From: a virus
Direction: 5' to 3' (one strand)
DNA: 31,017 nt
IMG/VR virus record: IMGVR_UViG_3300036845_000682
Location: 1 to 31,017 of that record
The notes beneath the pieces were generated by a model. It saw nothing but the letters and a program-made list of their open reading frames with translations. It did no database searches and was not told where the DNA came from. This document shows, in pieces, positions 20,717 to 28,088 of this stretch. Position numbers and translations under genes: made by a program. Position 1 is the first letter of the stretch, and every line of letters begins with the position of its first letter.

Positions 20717-23092
20717 TCAGCCGCGGATGCCGGGGACCGTCAGCTTCCGGTCGTCGAGGAACGCCTGATAGGCAGCGTCGGCGGCCTGCTGGGCGGTGTA
20801 GGCCCTGGTGTACAGAGACCCGGCGGTGCCGTCGGTCGCGGCGAGGACCCGCATCGTCTTCCATGTCTGCCAGGCGTTCGACGCGATCGTGGCGGCAGCC
20901 GCGTAGACGGCCCACAGGTCAGGCTTCACCGTCGCGCTGGCAAGGAGTGCCGTCGCGGCGCGCATGGCCACCATCGCGCTGACCAGGGGCGGACCGCCGC
21001 TGCCGCCTCCGGCGGTAACGGAGCCCAGCCCGGCGATGGCGAGGACCGCCGCGAGGACCGTGCCGGCGTGGACGGTGCCCGTGCCCGCGATGGAGACGGC
21101 AGCGGCCACTTCCCCGGGGGAAGTCACCATGCCAGCCGCGGTGAGGGATGCCGGCGCCAGCGTCCCGCCCGGGGCGCTGAGCGTGCCACTGCCTGCCGGG
21201 TGAACCGCGGCTCCCTGGATGGCTGCAACGGTGACGGCCCCGGCCCCGGCCATGTTCGTTCCGGTCAGCGGCGCCCCCGCTGCCGTCACGGTGCCCGCGC
21301 CCGCTGCCGAGAGGGACGCGCCCTGGACGTCTGAAGCGGTAACCGAGCCGGACCCCAGGAGCGCGGCGGCTGACCGCTGCACGCCGGGCGCGCTGACTGA
21401 TCCCGCCCCGGCAGGCGAGACCGCGGAACCCTGGACGGCGGTGAGCCCGGCAGAGCCAGCCCCCGCCATGGAGGCGCCCGCCGAGGTGGTGCCCTGCGCG
21501 ACGAAGCCCGTCCCGGCGATGCTGGCCCCGGCCTCCTGGATCCCGGGCGACGTCACGCTGCCCGCGCCTGCCAGCGGCGCGACGGCGCCCTGCACGGCGG
21601 AGACCGTGACGGACCCCGCGCCTGACGGCGAGATGCTGCTGTCCTGGGTGCCCGGAGATGTCACCGAGCCCGCCCCCTGGGCAGACGCCGCAGCCTTCAG
21701 GGTTGCGGCGGGGGTGACGCTGCCCTGCCCGGTGAACGCCGCGACCGGGCTCTGGACGTCGGCGGCAGTGACCGACCCGGCCCCGGTGGCGGAGAGGACA
21801 GCCCCCTGCATGGCGGCAGCGGATACCGTCCCGGCCCCGGCAGCGGCTACGGCCGCCCCCTGGGCAGCCGGAGCGGTAACCGAGCCCGTACCTGCCAGTG
21901 CGGTTCCGGCTCCCTGGACGCCAGGCACGGTCACGGCCCCGGCACCGGCGAATGAGGTGCCCGCCCCCTGGACGGCGCCGATGCCCACCGAGCCAGCCCC
22001 GGTCATGGAAGCGCCGGCATTGACCGCGGTAGTTCCCGCCGCCGTCACCGACCCGGCCCCCGCGGCCGTTACCACGGCCCTCTGGATGCCCGGCGCCCCT
22101 ACCGTGCCCGCTCCCGTCGCCGCGATCGCGGAGCCCTGCACCGCCGCCGCCGCTACCGACCCGGCCCCGGCCGCGGAGACTGCGGCCCCCTGGATCGCTG
22201 CAGGAGTCACTGACCCGGCGCCGGCCGCTGAGACCGCAGCTCCCTGGGTCGCGGCGGCGGCTACTGACCCGGCTCCGGCCAGGCCGGCGACCGCTCCCTG
22301 CACGGCCGGGGAGGACACGGTTCCGGCCCCGGCCGCGGAGACGGCTGACCCGATCGCGGCGGGCGCGCTGACTGACCCGGCCCCGGCGAGAGCCGCTGTT
22401 CCCTGAACGGTGCCCGGGACGATCTCCACCCCGGACCACGCCCAGGTACCAGGCCCTCCCGTGAGTGTCCATCCGATCGCACCAGGAGATCCAGCTCCCG
22501 GCGTACCCGTGTTACTCGTCGCACGCCCGATGAGCAGGGTGCCGCCATCAGTCGTGTCGGACGTGTTGGCAATGGCAGTCGTCGCCCCGTTGACCGCCGC
22601 TGCCGAAAAACTGGTGTTCATGACTGCAGCGGAGTAGACGAGGCTTCCGGTCACTGTGGTAGTCAGCGCGTGAGACGCCGGGGTCGTCGTCCCGGTGGTC
22701 GTTCCCGTCGCACCCTTCGGCGTCGTCGTATTCGCGCCGTCGAGGACACGGACTGCGCATTTAAGCATCGCAGCCCCGGTGTCGGTCCCCCTGTGCATAG
22801 TCACGGTGATGCTTCCAGGGGCGGACACGCAAGGGCGAGTGAAATACGCCAGGATGGAGAACGAGGCAGAGTCGTTCAGTTGCGTGCCGGCCGCCGTCCA
22901 CGTGCCGGAGGCGGAGTCAGTGACGGTCAGGGTGGGCGGGGAGCCAGGAAAAGTGCTGTAGTTGATCTCGCAAATAGCGAGCAAGACTGAACTGGCGGGC
23001 GGCGGGAAACTGGCGGAAGCCAGCGTGGTCCCCGTGAATCCGCCGGCAGACGTGGCTACGGCCGGGGTAGTGGCGTCCTCAGTAACAGCCAT
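20717..23092 (-). CDS. Repetitive fibre protein, 791 aa
   Basis: Residues 1-228 form a beta-rich head domain (SSVLLAICEINYSTFPGSPP, TLTVTDSASGTWTAAGTQLN, ending WAWSGVEIVPGT). Residues 229-697 are about 26 tandem repeats of roughly 18 residues with consensus [VI]QGAAVSAAGAGSVTAPA. Residues 723-791 are the W-VY tail module shared with the 93-residue protein. Short Ala/Gly/Ser/Val repeats of this kind are common in actinophage minor tail and fibre proteins and probably form an extended beta fibre. ATG 23092 follows the Gp80-like gene. Host-recognition function is inferred from composition and context. Confidence 0.7.
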   Translation of the reverse strand: MAVTEDATTPAVATSAGGFTGTTLASASFPPPASSVLLAICEINYSTFPGSPPTLTVTDSASGTWTAAGTQLNDSASFSILAYFTRPCVSAPGSITVTMHRGTDTGAAMLKCAVRVLDGANTTTPKGATGTTTGTTTPASHALTTTVTGSLVYSAAVMNTSFSAAAVNGATTAIANTSDTTDGGTLLIGRATSNTGTPGAGSPGAIGWTLTGGPGTWAWSGVEIVPGTVQGTAALAGAGSVSAPAAIGSAVSAAGAGTVSSPAVQGAVAGLAGAGSVAAAATQGAAVSAAGAGSVTPAAIQGAAVSAAGAGSVAAAAVQGSAIAATGAGTVGAPGIQRAVVTAAGAGSVTAAGTTAVNAGASMTGAGSVGIGAVQGAGTSFAGAGAVTVPGVQGAGTALAGTGSVTAPAAQGAAVAAAGAGTVSAAAMQGAVLSATGAGSVTAADVQSPVAAFTGQGSVTPAATLKAAASAQGAGSVTSPGTQDSSISPSGAGSVTVSAVQGAVAPLAGAGSVTSPGIQEAGASIAGTGFVAQGTTSAGASMAGAGSAGLTAVQGSAVSPAGAGSVSAPGVQRSAAALLGSGSVTASDVQGASLSAAGAGTVTAAGAPLTGTNMAGAGAVTVAAIQGAAVHPAGSGTLSAPGGTLAPASLTAAGMVTSPGEVAAAVSIAGTGTVHAGTVLAAVLAIAGLGSVTAGGGSGGPPLVSAMVAMRAATALLASATVKPDLWAVYAAAATIASNAWQTWKTMRVLAATDGTAGSLYTRAYTAQQAADAAYQAFLDDRKLTVPGIRG
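21002..22408 (-). repeat. Array of about 26 coding repeats of ~54 bp
   Basis: Within the fibre gene, units of about 54 bases encode the 18-residue motif QGAAVSAAGAGSVTAPA. Units diverge from one another, with occasional shorter or longer copies (for example near residues 338 and 540). The array is old rather than freshly duplicated, but it could still change length by recombination. Confidence 0.8.
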
Positions 23093-23105
23093 CTAATCCA
23101 GCACC

Positions 23106-23115
23106 CCCTTCCCGG
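23106..23115 (-). promoter_or_regulatory. Variant CCGGGAAGGG leader element
   Basis: Minus-strand CCGGGAAGGG, 13 bases before ATG 23092 of the fibre gene. It has one more G than the other copies and a poorer hairpin, and it may double as the ribosome binding region. Confidence 0.35.
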
Positions 23116-23131
23116 ATGAGGGAAAGGGAGA

Positions 23132-23644
23132 TTAGGTCAGGGCGACGGATACCGCGTTCTGCGCGACCGCGAAGGTGTTGCCGTTCGCCACCGTGACCGG
23201 AGACCCGGTGAACAGCCCGAACCAGGCGCGGGCGTTGGCGTTGTCCTGGATCTCGCAGCTGTGAATGGTCCAGGAGCTGCCGGACCCGTTCACCCACGAG
23301 GTGCCGCCCGAAACCGCGGGCAGCGTCACCGAGGACCCCGCGGACGACGCGGTGGACGAGGTAGTCATCACGTAGTCGGCGTAGCCGGTGCCGGTCAGCG
23401 TGGTGCCCGCGGCCGATTCAGTCGAGTCGGTAGAGGTGAGCCGCAGCTTCATGCCGCCCGCCGTGGACAGGCCGCCGGCCGTCCAGAAGGTGATGACCGG
23501 CTTGCCCGTCGTGCCGCACGGCAGCGTCGCGTTGAGGATGTTGCTGACGAGGGCGCCGTCGATGGCGCTGCCGAGGAAAGCGTTCCTCAGCAGCCACAGC
23601 AGCATTACCGAGAGGTAGGCGCCGCGGAGGGCTCGCTTCAGCAT
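23132..23644 (-). CDS. Gp80-like virion structural protein, 170 aa
   Basis: ATG 23644 has GGAGG six bases upstream and lies two bases after the previous stop. The N-terminus is hydrophobic (SVMLLWLLRNAFLGSAIDGA). It leads into LVSNILNATLPCGTTGKPVI, then MKLRLTSTDSTESAAGTTLT, GYADYVM, WTIHSCEIQDNANARAWFGL and a final VANGNTFAVAQNAVSVAL. This follows the same plan as the 136-residue protein at 20264, with an extra N-terminal segment. It immediately precedes the long fibre gene, forming one copy of a two-gene cassette found twice in this operon. Tail-fibre association is inferred. Confidence 0.6.
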   Translation of the reverse strand: MLKRALRGAYLSVMLLWLLRNAFLGSAIDGALVSNILNATLPCGTTGKPVITFWTAGGLSTAGGMKLRLTSTDSTESAAGTTLTGTGYADYVMTTSSTASSAGSSVTLPAVSGGTSWVNGSGSSWTIHSCEIQDNANARAWFGLFTGSPVTVANGNTFAVAQNAVSVALT

Positions 23645-23646
23645 GG

Positions 23647-24003
23647 TCAGCCTCCGATCGCGTGCTGCAGGCGCACTGAGCCGGGAATCGCGGTGATGGT
23701 GATCGGGCGGCACACGGTGCACCCGGCTACGCCCAGGCCGCAGTGGCCGCCGGGGCACGGCCCGGCGCTGGTGTCGCGCCGGGCGCTGTTCTCCAGGTGC
23801 GGCTGCATGCCGAGCCACACCGGGCAGCTGTCCGGGGTCGGGCAGGCGCCGTGGCCGCCGGGACACGCCGTTGCGGCCTGGCCGTGGTGATGGTCCTGCT
23901 GGCAGCACGCCGCGCCGGGCGGGCAGACGAGGGCCGCGTCCGGATCGGCGACGTCCTCGGTGTAAGCCGAGGTGTGACAGCTATTGCACTCGATGTGGAA
24001 CAT
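23647..24003 (-). CDS. Cysteine- and histidine-rich protein, 118 aa
   Basis: ATG 24003 has GGGAAGGG upstream. The protein carries an N-terminal CNSCH pair, then ALVCPPGAACCQQDHHHGQA, CPGGHGACPTPDSCP, CPGGHCG and CTVCRP. With about 13 cysteines and many histidines it probably binds several metal ions. CPGGHG-type motifs repeat twice. It lies directly after the portal gene and is coupled to the next structural gene. Function unknown; a virion head-tail or assembly role is possible from position. Confidence 0.6.
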   Translation of the reverse strand: MFHIECNSCHTSAYTEDVADPDAALVCPPGAACCQQDHHHGQAATACPGGHGACPTPDSCPVWLGMQPHLENSARRDTSAGPCPGGHCGLGVAGCTVCRPITITAIPGSVRLQHAIGG

Positions 24004-24034
24004 GTGGCCCTTCCCGCGGACGGCAGCCTCTCTG

Positions 24035-24045
24035 CCCTTCCGGGG
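24035..24045 (-). promoter_or_regulatory. CCCGGAAGG leader hairpin
   Basis: Minus-strand CCCCGGAAGGG inside GCCC-CGGAA-GGGC, immediately after the portal stop and about 31 bases before the next start codon. Confidence 0.5.
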
Positions 24046-24047
24046 CG

Positions 24048-26345
24048 CTACCGGCCAGCGGGAACGTACTTGCCGTAGTCGAGCAGCTCTTCATCGTCCT
24101 CGGTGACGCCGAGACGCGACCGGATGCCCACATGGGCCGGGGTCTGGTAGGCGGGGAGCGCCGGGCCGGACACCCAGCCGCCGCCGTGCTGTGCCTCGGC
24201 CTCCGACTCGGCCAGGTGCGCTTCCATCCGGAAGCCGGGGATCTCGACGGTGCCCCCGTCGGCCGCCTCGACCGTGATCTTCGGGAGCTGCTCGGCGGTC
24301 GCCTCGTTGATCTCCCGGGCCAGCGCGGCCATCCGGCGGACCCGCTCGGCCCGCCTGAACAGCGCGCCCTGCTTCGGCATGGCCGGCTTCCTGCGCGCGG
24401 CCTTCGGCATGGAGTCACGCTGCTCGTCGGATTCCGGCGGGCGCTGCTCCATCTCTTCCTCCTCCAGGCCGGGCTGCGGCCCGTCGCCCTCGGGCGGCGC
24501 GTTCGGGTCGGCGTCCGGGTCCTGCGCCATGGCCATGTCGTCGGGGGTGGGCGCCAGGTCCGGCAGGGTGGGCGGCACGATGCCCATCCGGTCGATCATC
24601 AGCTGATCGGCGGCGATCGCCGGGGGCACGCCCTCCTGCTGGGCCATCGGCGCGAAGTCGGCCATCAGGTCGGACGGGACCGGCAGGCCCTCGTTGCGCA
24701 GCTCGATGAACGCCTGGCGGCGGGTCCGGGCCTGGGCGATGATGTCGGCGACGGCCTCGTCCTGGGAGCGCTCGCGCTCCTCGTCCAGGTCGATGCCGAG
24801 CCCGCGGGTGCGGGTGCGCGCCGAGATGGGAACGCCGCTGGCCCGCACCGCCTCGGTGAACTGCCGGGTGGTGTCCTCGTCGCGGAAGTTGAGCACGGCC
24901 ATCTCCAGGTCGGGGACCAGGAGGGCGGGCTGCTCGGTGATGCGCCGCTCGCCGGTCTCCTCGTCGATCTCCAGGACCTCTTCCATCTTCACGAAGCGGC
25001 GGCCGTTGCGCTCCTCGTAGTCGTAGTGCTCCTGCGCCTCGGCGACGATCAGGGCGCGCTGCCGGAAGTGCCGCTTGAGGTACTTCTGGTACTGGGTCAT
25101 CAGCTGCTCAACGAGCTGCTTGTTCAGCGCGTCCGCGGCGTAGGTCTCGCCCGAGTCGGCGCCCATCAGGAAGGTGCGCGACAGCCCGAACACCTGCAGA
25201 ACTCTATCCTCAATTCTTTCGAAATCAGGTGTCAGGTCAGGCATGTTCTCGCGCCCGAAGACCGGCTGGATATCGACCGCGAAGTTGTGGATCAGGGCGC
25301 GGAAGTCGCCGGCCAGGGCAGCATCAAGTGCCAGTTCGAAGTTCTCAAGGTCGTCGTCTGTGGGGATCCAGGGGACCTCGGTTCCGAGGTCAGTCGCGCT
25401 TGCCCCGAGCTTGCAGAGAATGAGAGGCGTATAGAGCCGGTCTGCAATGGAATCCAGTGCGGTGTTGAGCATCTCCTGCTGGAGCATGGACCGCATGGCC
25501 CGGGTGAGCAGCGGCAGTCCCCTGAGGTTGAATGTGTCACCCTTGAAGCGCAGCTGCTTGAGCAGGACGTTGGACACCGGCATGAAGGCGTTCTCGGCCG
25601 TGTAGGCGGCCAGCTCGGGATACTCCTGGATGAGCTTGTTGTACTCCCAGGCCGGCTGGCGGGTGGTCAGGATCTGCCGGATCGTCCAGGGCAGCCGGAT
25701 GAAGTACCTGGGCTCCTTCAGGAACGGGGATCGCTCCACCTTGATGTCGTCGGGGTTGAGCAGCTCCTCGTCATCCCAGATGCCGAGGTCCTCGTTGAAG
25801 GTGGCGAACGGCCACGCCTCGCCGGAGGTGTAGTACTCCCGGCCGATGTCCACCAGGAACTCGCCGTAGTCCAGGCCGTCCTCGTCGAAGAACAGCCCCT
25901 CGTAGAACTCGGTCAGCCGCTCGTCCTTGCACTGCAGGTGAGCGCCGATCACCGGGAACTTGGAGAAGATGTCCACGCAGGACCCGACGATCGGGTCGGT
26001 CTGGTACAGCAGGCGGCAGAACGCCCGGACCTTCGCCAGCTCCTCGTTCTGCGAGAAGTCGTAGGGCAGGTTGTTCTGCCGCCAGTAGAACAGCGGGTCG
26101 CGCGGCCGACCGGTAGCGAACTGGATGTCGGAGAAGCCGGATCCCCCGGCGCCGCCCGTGCCGAAGCTGCCCTGGCGGCGGCCGAGCATCGCGGTGCGCC
26201 CGTTGATCCGCCGGTTCTTGCGGGCCTCTTTCACCTCGTCGGTCATCTGGTCATCGCGCAGGCCGCGGGCGCCGAACGCGAACCCGCGCGACATCGCCGC
26301 CGTGTGCGGGATCGCGCCCTGCCCGGACTTGTAGACGACCCTCAC
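24048..26345 (-). CDS. Portal protein
   Basis: A 765-residue protein. The core (about 85-440) has portal features: DPLFYWRQNNLPYDF, RAFCRLLYQTDPIVGSCVDI, LVDIGREYYTSGEAWPFATF, and ERIEDRVLQVFGLSRTFLMG leading into ADSGETYAADALNKQLVEQL, like the conserved stem and wing region before the clip. The C-terminal part is acidic and proline-rich (about 590-650), with a helical segment after it. Portals form a dodecameric ring at the capsid vertex that DNA passes through. It starts at GTG 26345, overlapping the small zinc gene's stop as GTGA. A stretch at about 25190-25550 uses much less GC-biased codons than the rest, suggesting an exchanged segment. Confidence 0.85.
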   Translation of the reverse strand: MRVVYKSGQGAIPHTAAMSRGFAFGARGLRDDQMTDEVKEARKNRRINGRTAMLGRRQGSFGTGGAGGSGFSDIQFATGRPRDPLFYWRQNNLPYDFSQNEELAKVRAFCRLLYQTDPIVGSCVDIFSKFPVIGAHLQCKDERLTEFYEGLFFDEDGLDYGEFLVDIGREYYTSGEAWPFATFNEDLGIWDDEELLNPDDIKVERSPFLKEPRYFIRLPWTIRQILTTRQPAWEYNKLIQEYPELAAYTAENAFMPVSNVLLKQLRFKGDTFNLRGLPLLTRAMRSMLQQEMLNTALDSIADRLYTPLILCKLGASATDLGTEVPWIPTDDDLENFELALDAALAGDFRALIHNFAVDIQPVFGRENMPDLTPDFERIEDRVLQVFGLSRTFLMGADSGETYAADALNKQLVEQLMTQYQKYLKRHFRQRALIVAEAQEHYDYEERNGRRFVKMEEVLEIDEETGERRITEQPALLVPDLEMAVLNFRDEDTTRQFTEAVRASGVPISARTRTRGLGIDLDEERERSQDEAVADIIAQARTRRQAFIELRNEGLPVPSDLMADFAPMAQQEGVPPAIAADQLMIDRMGIVPPTLPDLAPTPDDMAMAQDPDADPNAPPEGDGPQPGLEEEEMEQRPPESDEQRDSMPKAARRKPAMPKQGALFRRAERVRRMAALAREINEATAEQLPKITVEAADGGTVEIPGFRMEAHLAESEAEAQHGGGWVSGPALPAYQTPAHVGIRSRLGVTEDDEELLDYGKYVPAGR

Positions 26346-26518
26346 GTGTTCCCCTGGTTCCTCTTCAGGCGGCGGGTGTCACTGACCAGCTGGCACGCCT
26401 TGCACTTCACCCAGGTGCACCGCGGGTTGACGCAGTGCCCGGTCGTGTCAGTGCTGTGGCAGTGGCCGCACGGCGGGCGCGCCTGGTCCCCGTTGTCCTT
26501 GGGGTCCGGCACGTTCAT
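26342..26518 (-). CDS. Small zinc-ribbon protein, 58 aa
   Basis: The gene is bounded by an ATGA overlap at its start (26518) and a GTGA overlap at its end. The 58-residue protein has CGHCHS, HCVNPRC and KCKACQ: C17, C20, C29, C34, C39 and C42, with nearby histidines. This suggests one or two zinc sites. A basic C-terminal tail (RRLKRNQGN) follows. It is placed between a zinc-ribbon protein and the portal. Function unknown. Confidence 0.6.
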   Translation of the reverse strand: MNVPDPKDNGDQARPPCGHCHSTDTTGHCVNPRCTWVKCKACQLVSDTRRLKRNQGNT

Positions 26519-27123
26519 GACGAGGCCCTGGCGGTGGCGCGCAGCCGGGCCATCACGTCCGGATGGTAGCCGGACAGGGCGGCGGCAAGGTGGCGGACGA
26601 GCTGGTCCTCGGTCAGCCGCTCGCCGCCGAGGCCCGCGTAGCGGCGGACGGACTTCTTCTTGCTCTTCCCCTTCGGGGGAGGACCGGAGCCGCTATCGTC
26701 TTTCTTGCTATCGCCTGCGGGCGGAGGCTGGTCGCCGTCGCCTCCGCCCGCAGCTCCAGGAGGCCCGGCGTCCGCCTCGCCAGGCGGGGGACCTCCTTCT
26801 CCATCATCATCCGGCGGGAAGCCGCCGTCCATGGGCATCCCGTCCGGGCCGAGCGCGTCAGGGCCGACCACGCCGCCGTCGGGGCCGATGTCGCTGGGGG
26901 CGCCGGGGCCGTTCGGCATCTGCGGCATCCCCGGGAAGGCGGGCTGGACGCGCACGATGTAGGCCTGGCCGCAGAAGTCACAGCTGATGGTGCCATCGGA
27001 GCGGCCGACGACCTGGCCCGATCCGCAGAAGGGGCAGTGGCTGGTGATCAGCGGGTCGCCGGGGTCGTGCGCGATCCTGCGTCCGACACCCCGCTGGGCT
27101 GCCGGGTAAATGGTCCTGGACAT
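26515..27123 (-). CDS. Zinc-ribbon and low-complexity protein, 202 aa
   Basis: ATG 27123 has GGGAGG upstream. A zinc ribbon at about 30-53 (CPFCGSGQVV ... CDFCGQAYIV) is followed by a Pro/Gly/Asp-rich flexible region (about 62-150), a lysine-rich stretch (KGKSKKKSVRRY) and a C-terminal helix (RLTEDQLVRHLAAALSGYHP). It is the first gene of the portal operon, coupled by ATGA to the small zinc gene. The layout suggests a nucleic-acid or portal-associated adaptor, but I recognise no family. It is not a terminase: there is no Walker motif. Confidence 0.6.
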   Translation of the reverse strand: MSRTIYPAAQRGVGRRIAHDPGDPLITSHCPFCGSGQVVGRSDGTISCDFCGQAYIVRVQPAFPGMPQMPNGPGAPSDIGPDGGVVGPDALGPDGMPMDGGFPPDDDGEGGPPPGEADAGPPGAAGGGDGDQPPPAGDSKKDDSGSGPPPKGKSKKKSVRRYAGLGGERLTEDQLVRHLAAALSGYHPDVMARLRATARASS

Positions 27124-27137
27124 GTCGCCTCCCTAAC

Positions 27138-27148
27138 CCTTCCAGGGC
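27138..27148 (-). promoter_or_regulatory. CCCTGGAAGGG leader hairpin
   Basis: Minus-strand CCC-TGGAA-GGG, 14 bases before ATG 27123, the first gene of the portal operon. The loop is TGGAA instead of CGGAA. A separate GGGAGG ribosome binding site follows. Confidence 0.45.
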
Positions 27149-27160
27149 GAGCATCGAGGC

Positions 27161-27189
27161 GAGACGCATACAGCTTTTATTGCTAAGAT
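27161..27189 (+). promoter_or_regulatory. Spacer-conserved promoter, copy 5
   Basis: The spacer CATACAGCTTTTATTGC is followed by TAAGAT (-10, extended TGC). The -35 position holds GAGACG, which does not match the consensus, so recognition probably relies on the extended -10 and the conserved spacer. It drives the methyltransferase gene with a leader of about 20 bases. Confidence 0.65.
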
Positions 27190-27216
27190 GTAAGTAGCCG
27201 ACGAAAGGACCGACGG

Positions 27217-28023
27217 GTGAAACTCCGGATGCTGGCAGGCTGCGAGATGAGTGGCCGCGTACGCGACGCCTTCGCCGCCCGCGGGTGGGAGGCATGGTCC
27301 GCGGACATACTGCCGAGCGAGACGCCAGTAGCCAGGCGGGTGAGCCAGAAGATCGGCAACTGGGGCGGAGACTCCCCGCTGGACGACAATGCCCTCGGCT
27401 GCCACTACCAGGGCGACGTCCGGGACCTGTTCGACTGGAATCACCCGGTCAACCGCGAGCGCCAGCGGAAGGCCTACAACGACTTCCACGGCACCGAGTA
27501 CGACGATTACCCGGTGCTCTGGGACCTGGCCATCCTGTTCCCGCCGTGCGATCACCTGTCGCTGGCCGGTGCCGTGTGGTGGAAGCAGAAGCGGGCCGAC
27601 GGGCGCCAGGACGCTGCCGCTGCGTTCTTCATGGAGATGGTAAACGCCCCGGCGCCGCTCGTGGCCGTCGAGAACCCGCGCGGTGACATGACGAGGCGGT
27701 ACCGGGCGCCCGACCAGATCGTCGAGCCGTTCTGGTTCGGAGATCCCCTCAGGAAGAAGACCTGCCTGTGGCTGAAGAACCTGCCGAAGCTGGTCCCCAG
27801 CAACCTCGTCGAGCCGGGCGGGCGGGTGGCGACCGGCGGCGGCTCGTGGCGCACCGACCAGGCTGCCGGTCGCGGGGCGAACAACGGCCACGAGGATGGC
27901 GAGGGCCGGGTGAACCGCAGGATCGTGCGGTCGCGGACGATGCCGGGCCTGGCAAGAGCCATGGCATCGCAGTGGGGCAGCTACGCCGAGACGCTGGCGC
28001 GGACGGAAGCGCTCGACGTTTGA
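27217..28023 (+). CDS. Cytosine-5 DNA methyltransferase, phage type
   Basis: A 268-residue protein with methyltransferase motifs in C5-cytosine order. Residues 5-34 (MLAGCEMSGRVRDAFAARGW then EAWSADILPSE) form the AdoMet-binding motif I region. ILFPPCDHLSLAG contains the catalytic PPC with C111. LVAVENPRG (151-154, VENP) corresponds to the ENV motif. A C-terminal part with PFWFGDPLRKKTCLWLKNLP is typical of short phage versions. It transfers a methyl group to cytosine in DNA, possibly protecting phage DNA from restriction. There is no partner endonuclease nearby. GTG 27217 has GAAAGGA upstream and follows promoter copy 5. The recognition site cannot be read from the sequence. Confidence 0.8.
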   Translation: MKLRMLAGCEMSGRVRDAFAARGWEAWSADILPSETPVARRVSQKIGNWGGDSPLDDNALGCHYQGDVRDLFDWNHPVNRERQRKAYNDFHGTEYDDYPVLWDLAILFPPCDHLSLAGAVWWKQKRADGRQDAAAAFFMEMVNAPAPLVAVENPRGDMTRRYRAPDQIVEPFWFGDPLRKKTCLWLKNLPKLVPSNLVEPGGRVATGGGSWRTDQAAGRGANNGHEDGEGRVNRRIVRSRTMPGLARAMASQWGSYAETLARTEALDV

Positions 28024-28049
28024 CCTAATACAGCTTTTCTTGCTAAGCT
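28020..28049 (+). promoter_or_regulatory. Spacer-conserved promoter, copy 6
   Basis: TTGACC (-35, the best match of the set, 18-base spacing) overlaps the methyltransferase stop codon. The spacer AATACAGCTTTTCTTGC and TAAGCT (-10) follow. The downstream gene starts 39 bases after the -10, with an AGAGGAG site. Confidence 0.75.
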
Positions 28050-28088
28050 GGAGATCTGCAAGGTAACCGGCGGCAAAGAGGAGCCGAG

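Noticed and set aside
21219-22406. A plus-strand Ala/Pro-rich repeat ORF opposite the fibre repeats
   Set aside because: The repeat is explained by the minus-strand fibre gene; the plus reading has no start signal and no flanking domains.
26696-26715. TTTCTTGCTATCGC, resembling the conserved promoter spacer and -10
   Set aside because: It lies inside a coding sequence, lacks the ATACAG part and has no downstream gene on that strand; it reflects Lys/Asp codons.
26515-27123. Small terminase subunit
   Set aside because: The protein has a zinc ribbon and low-complexity region, without a terminase-like HTH or oligomerisation domain that I could recognise.
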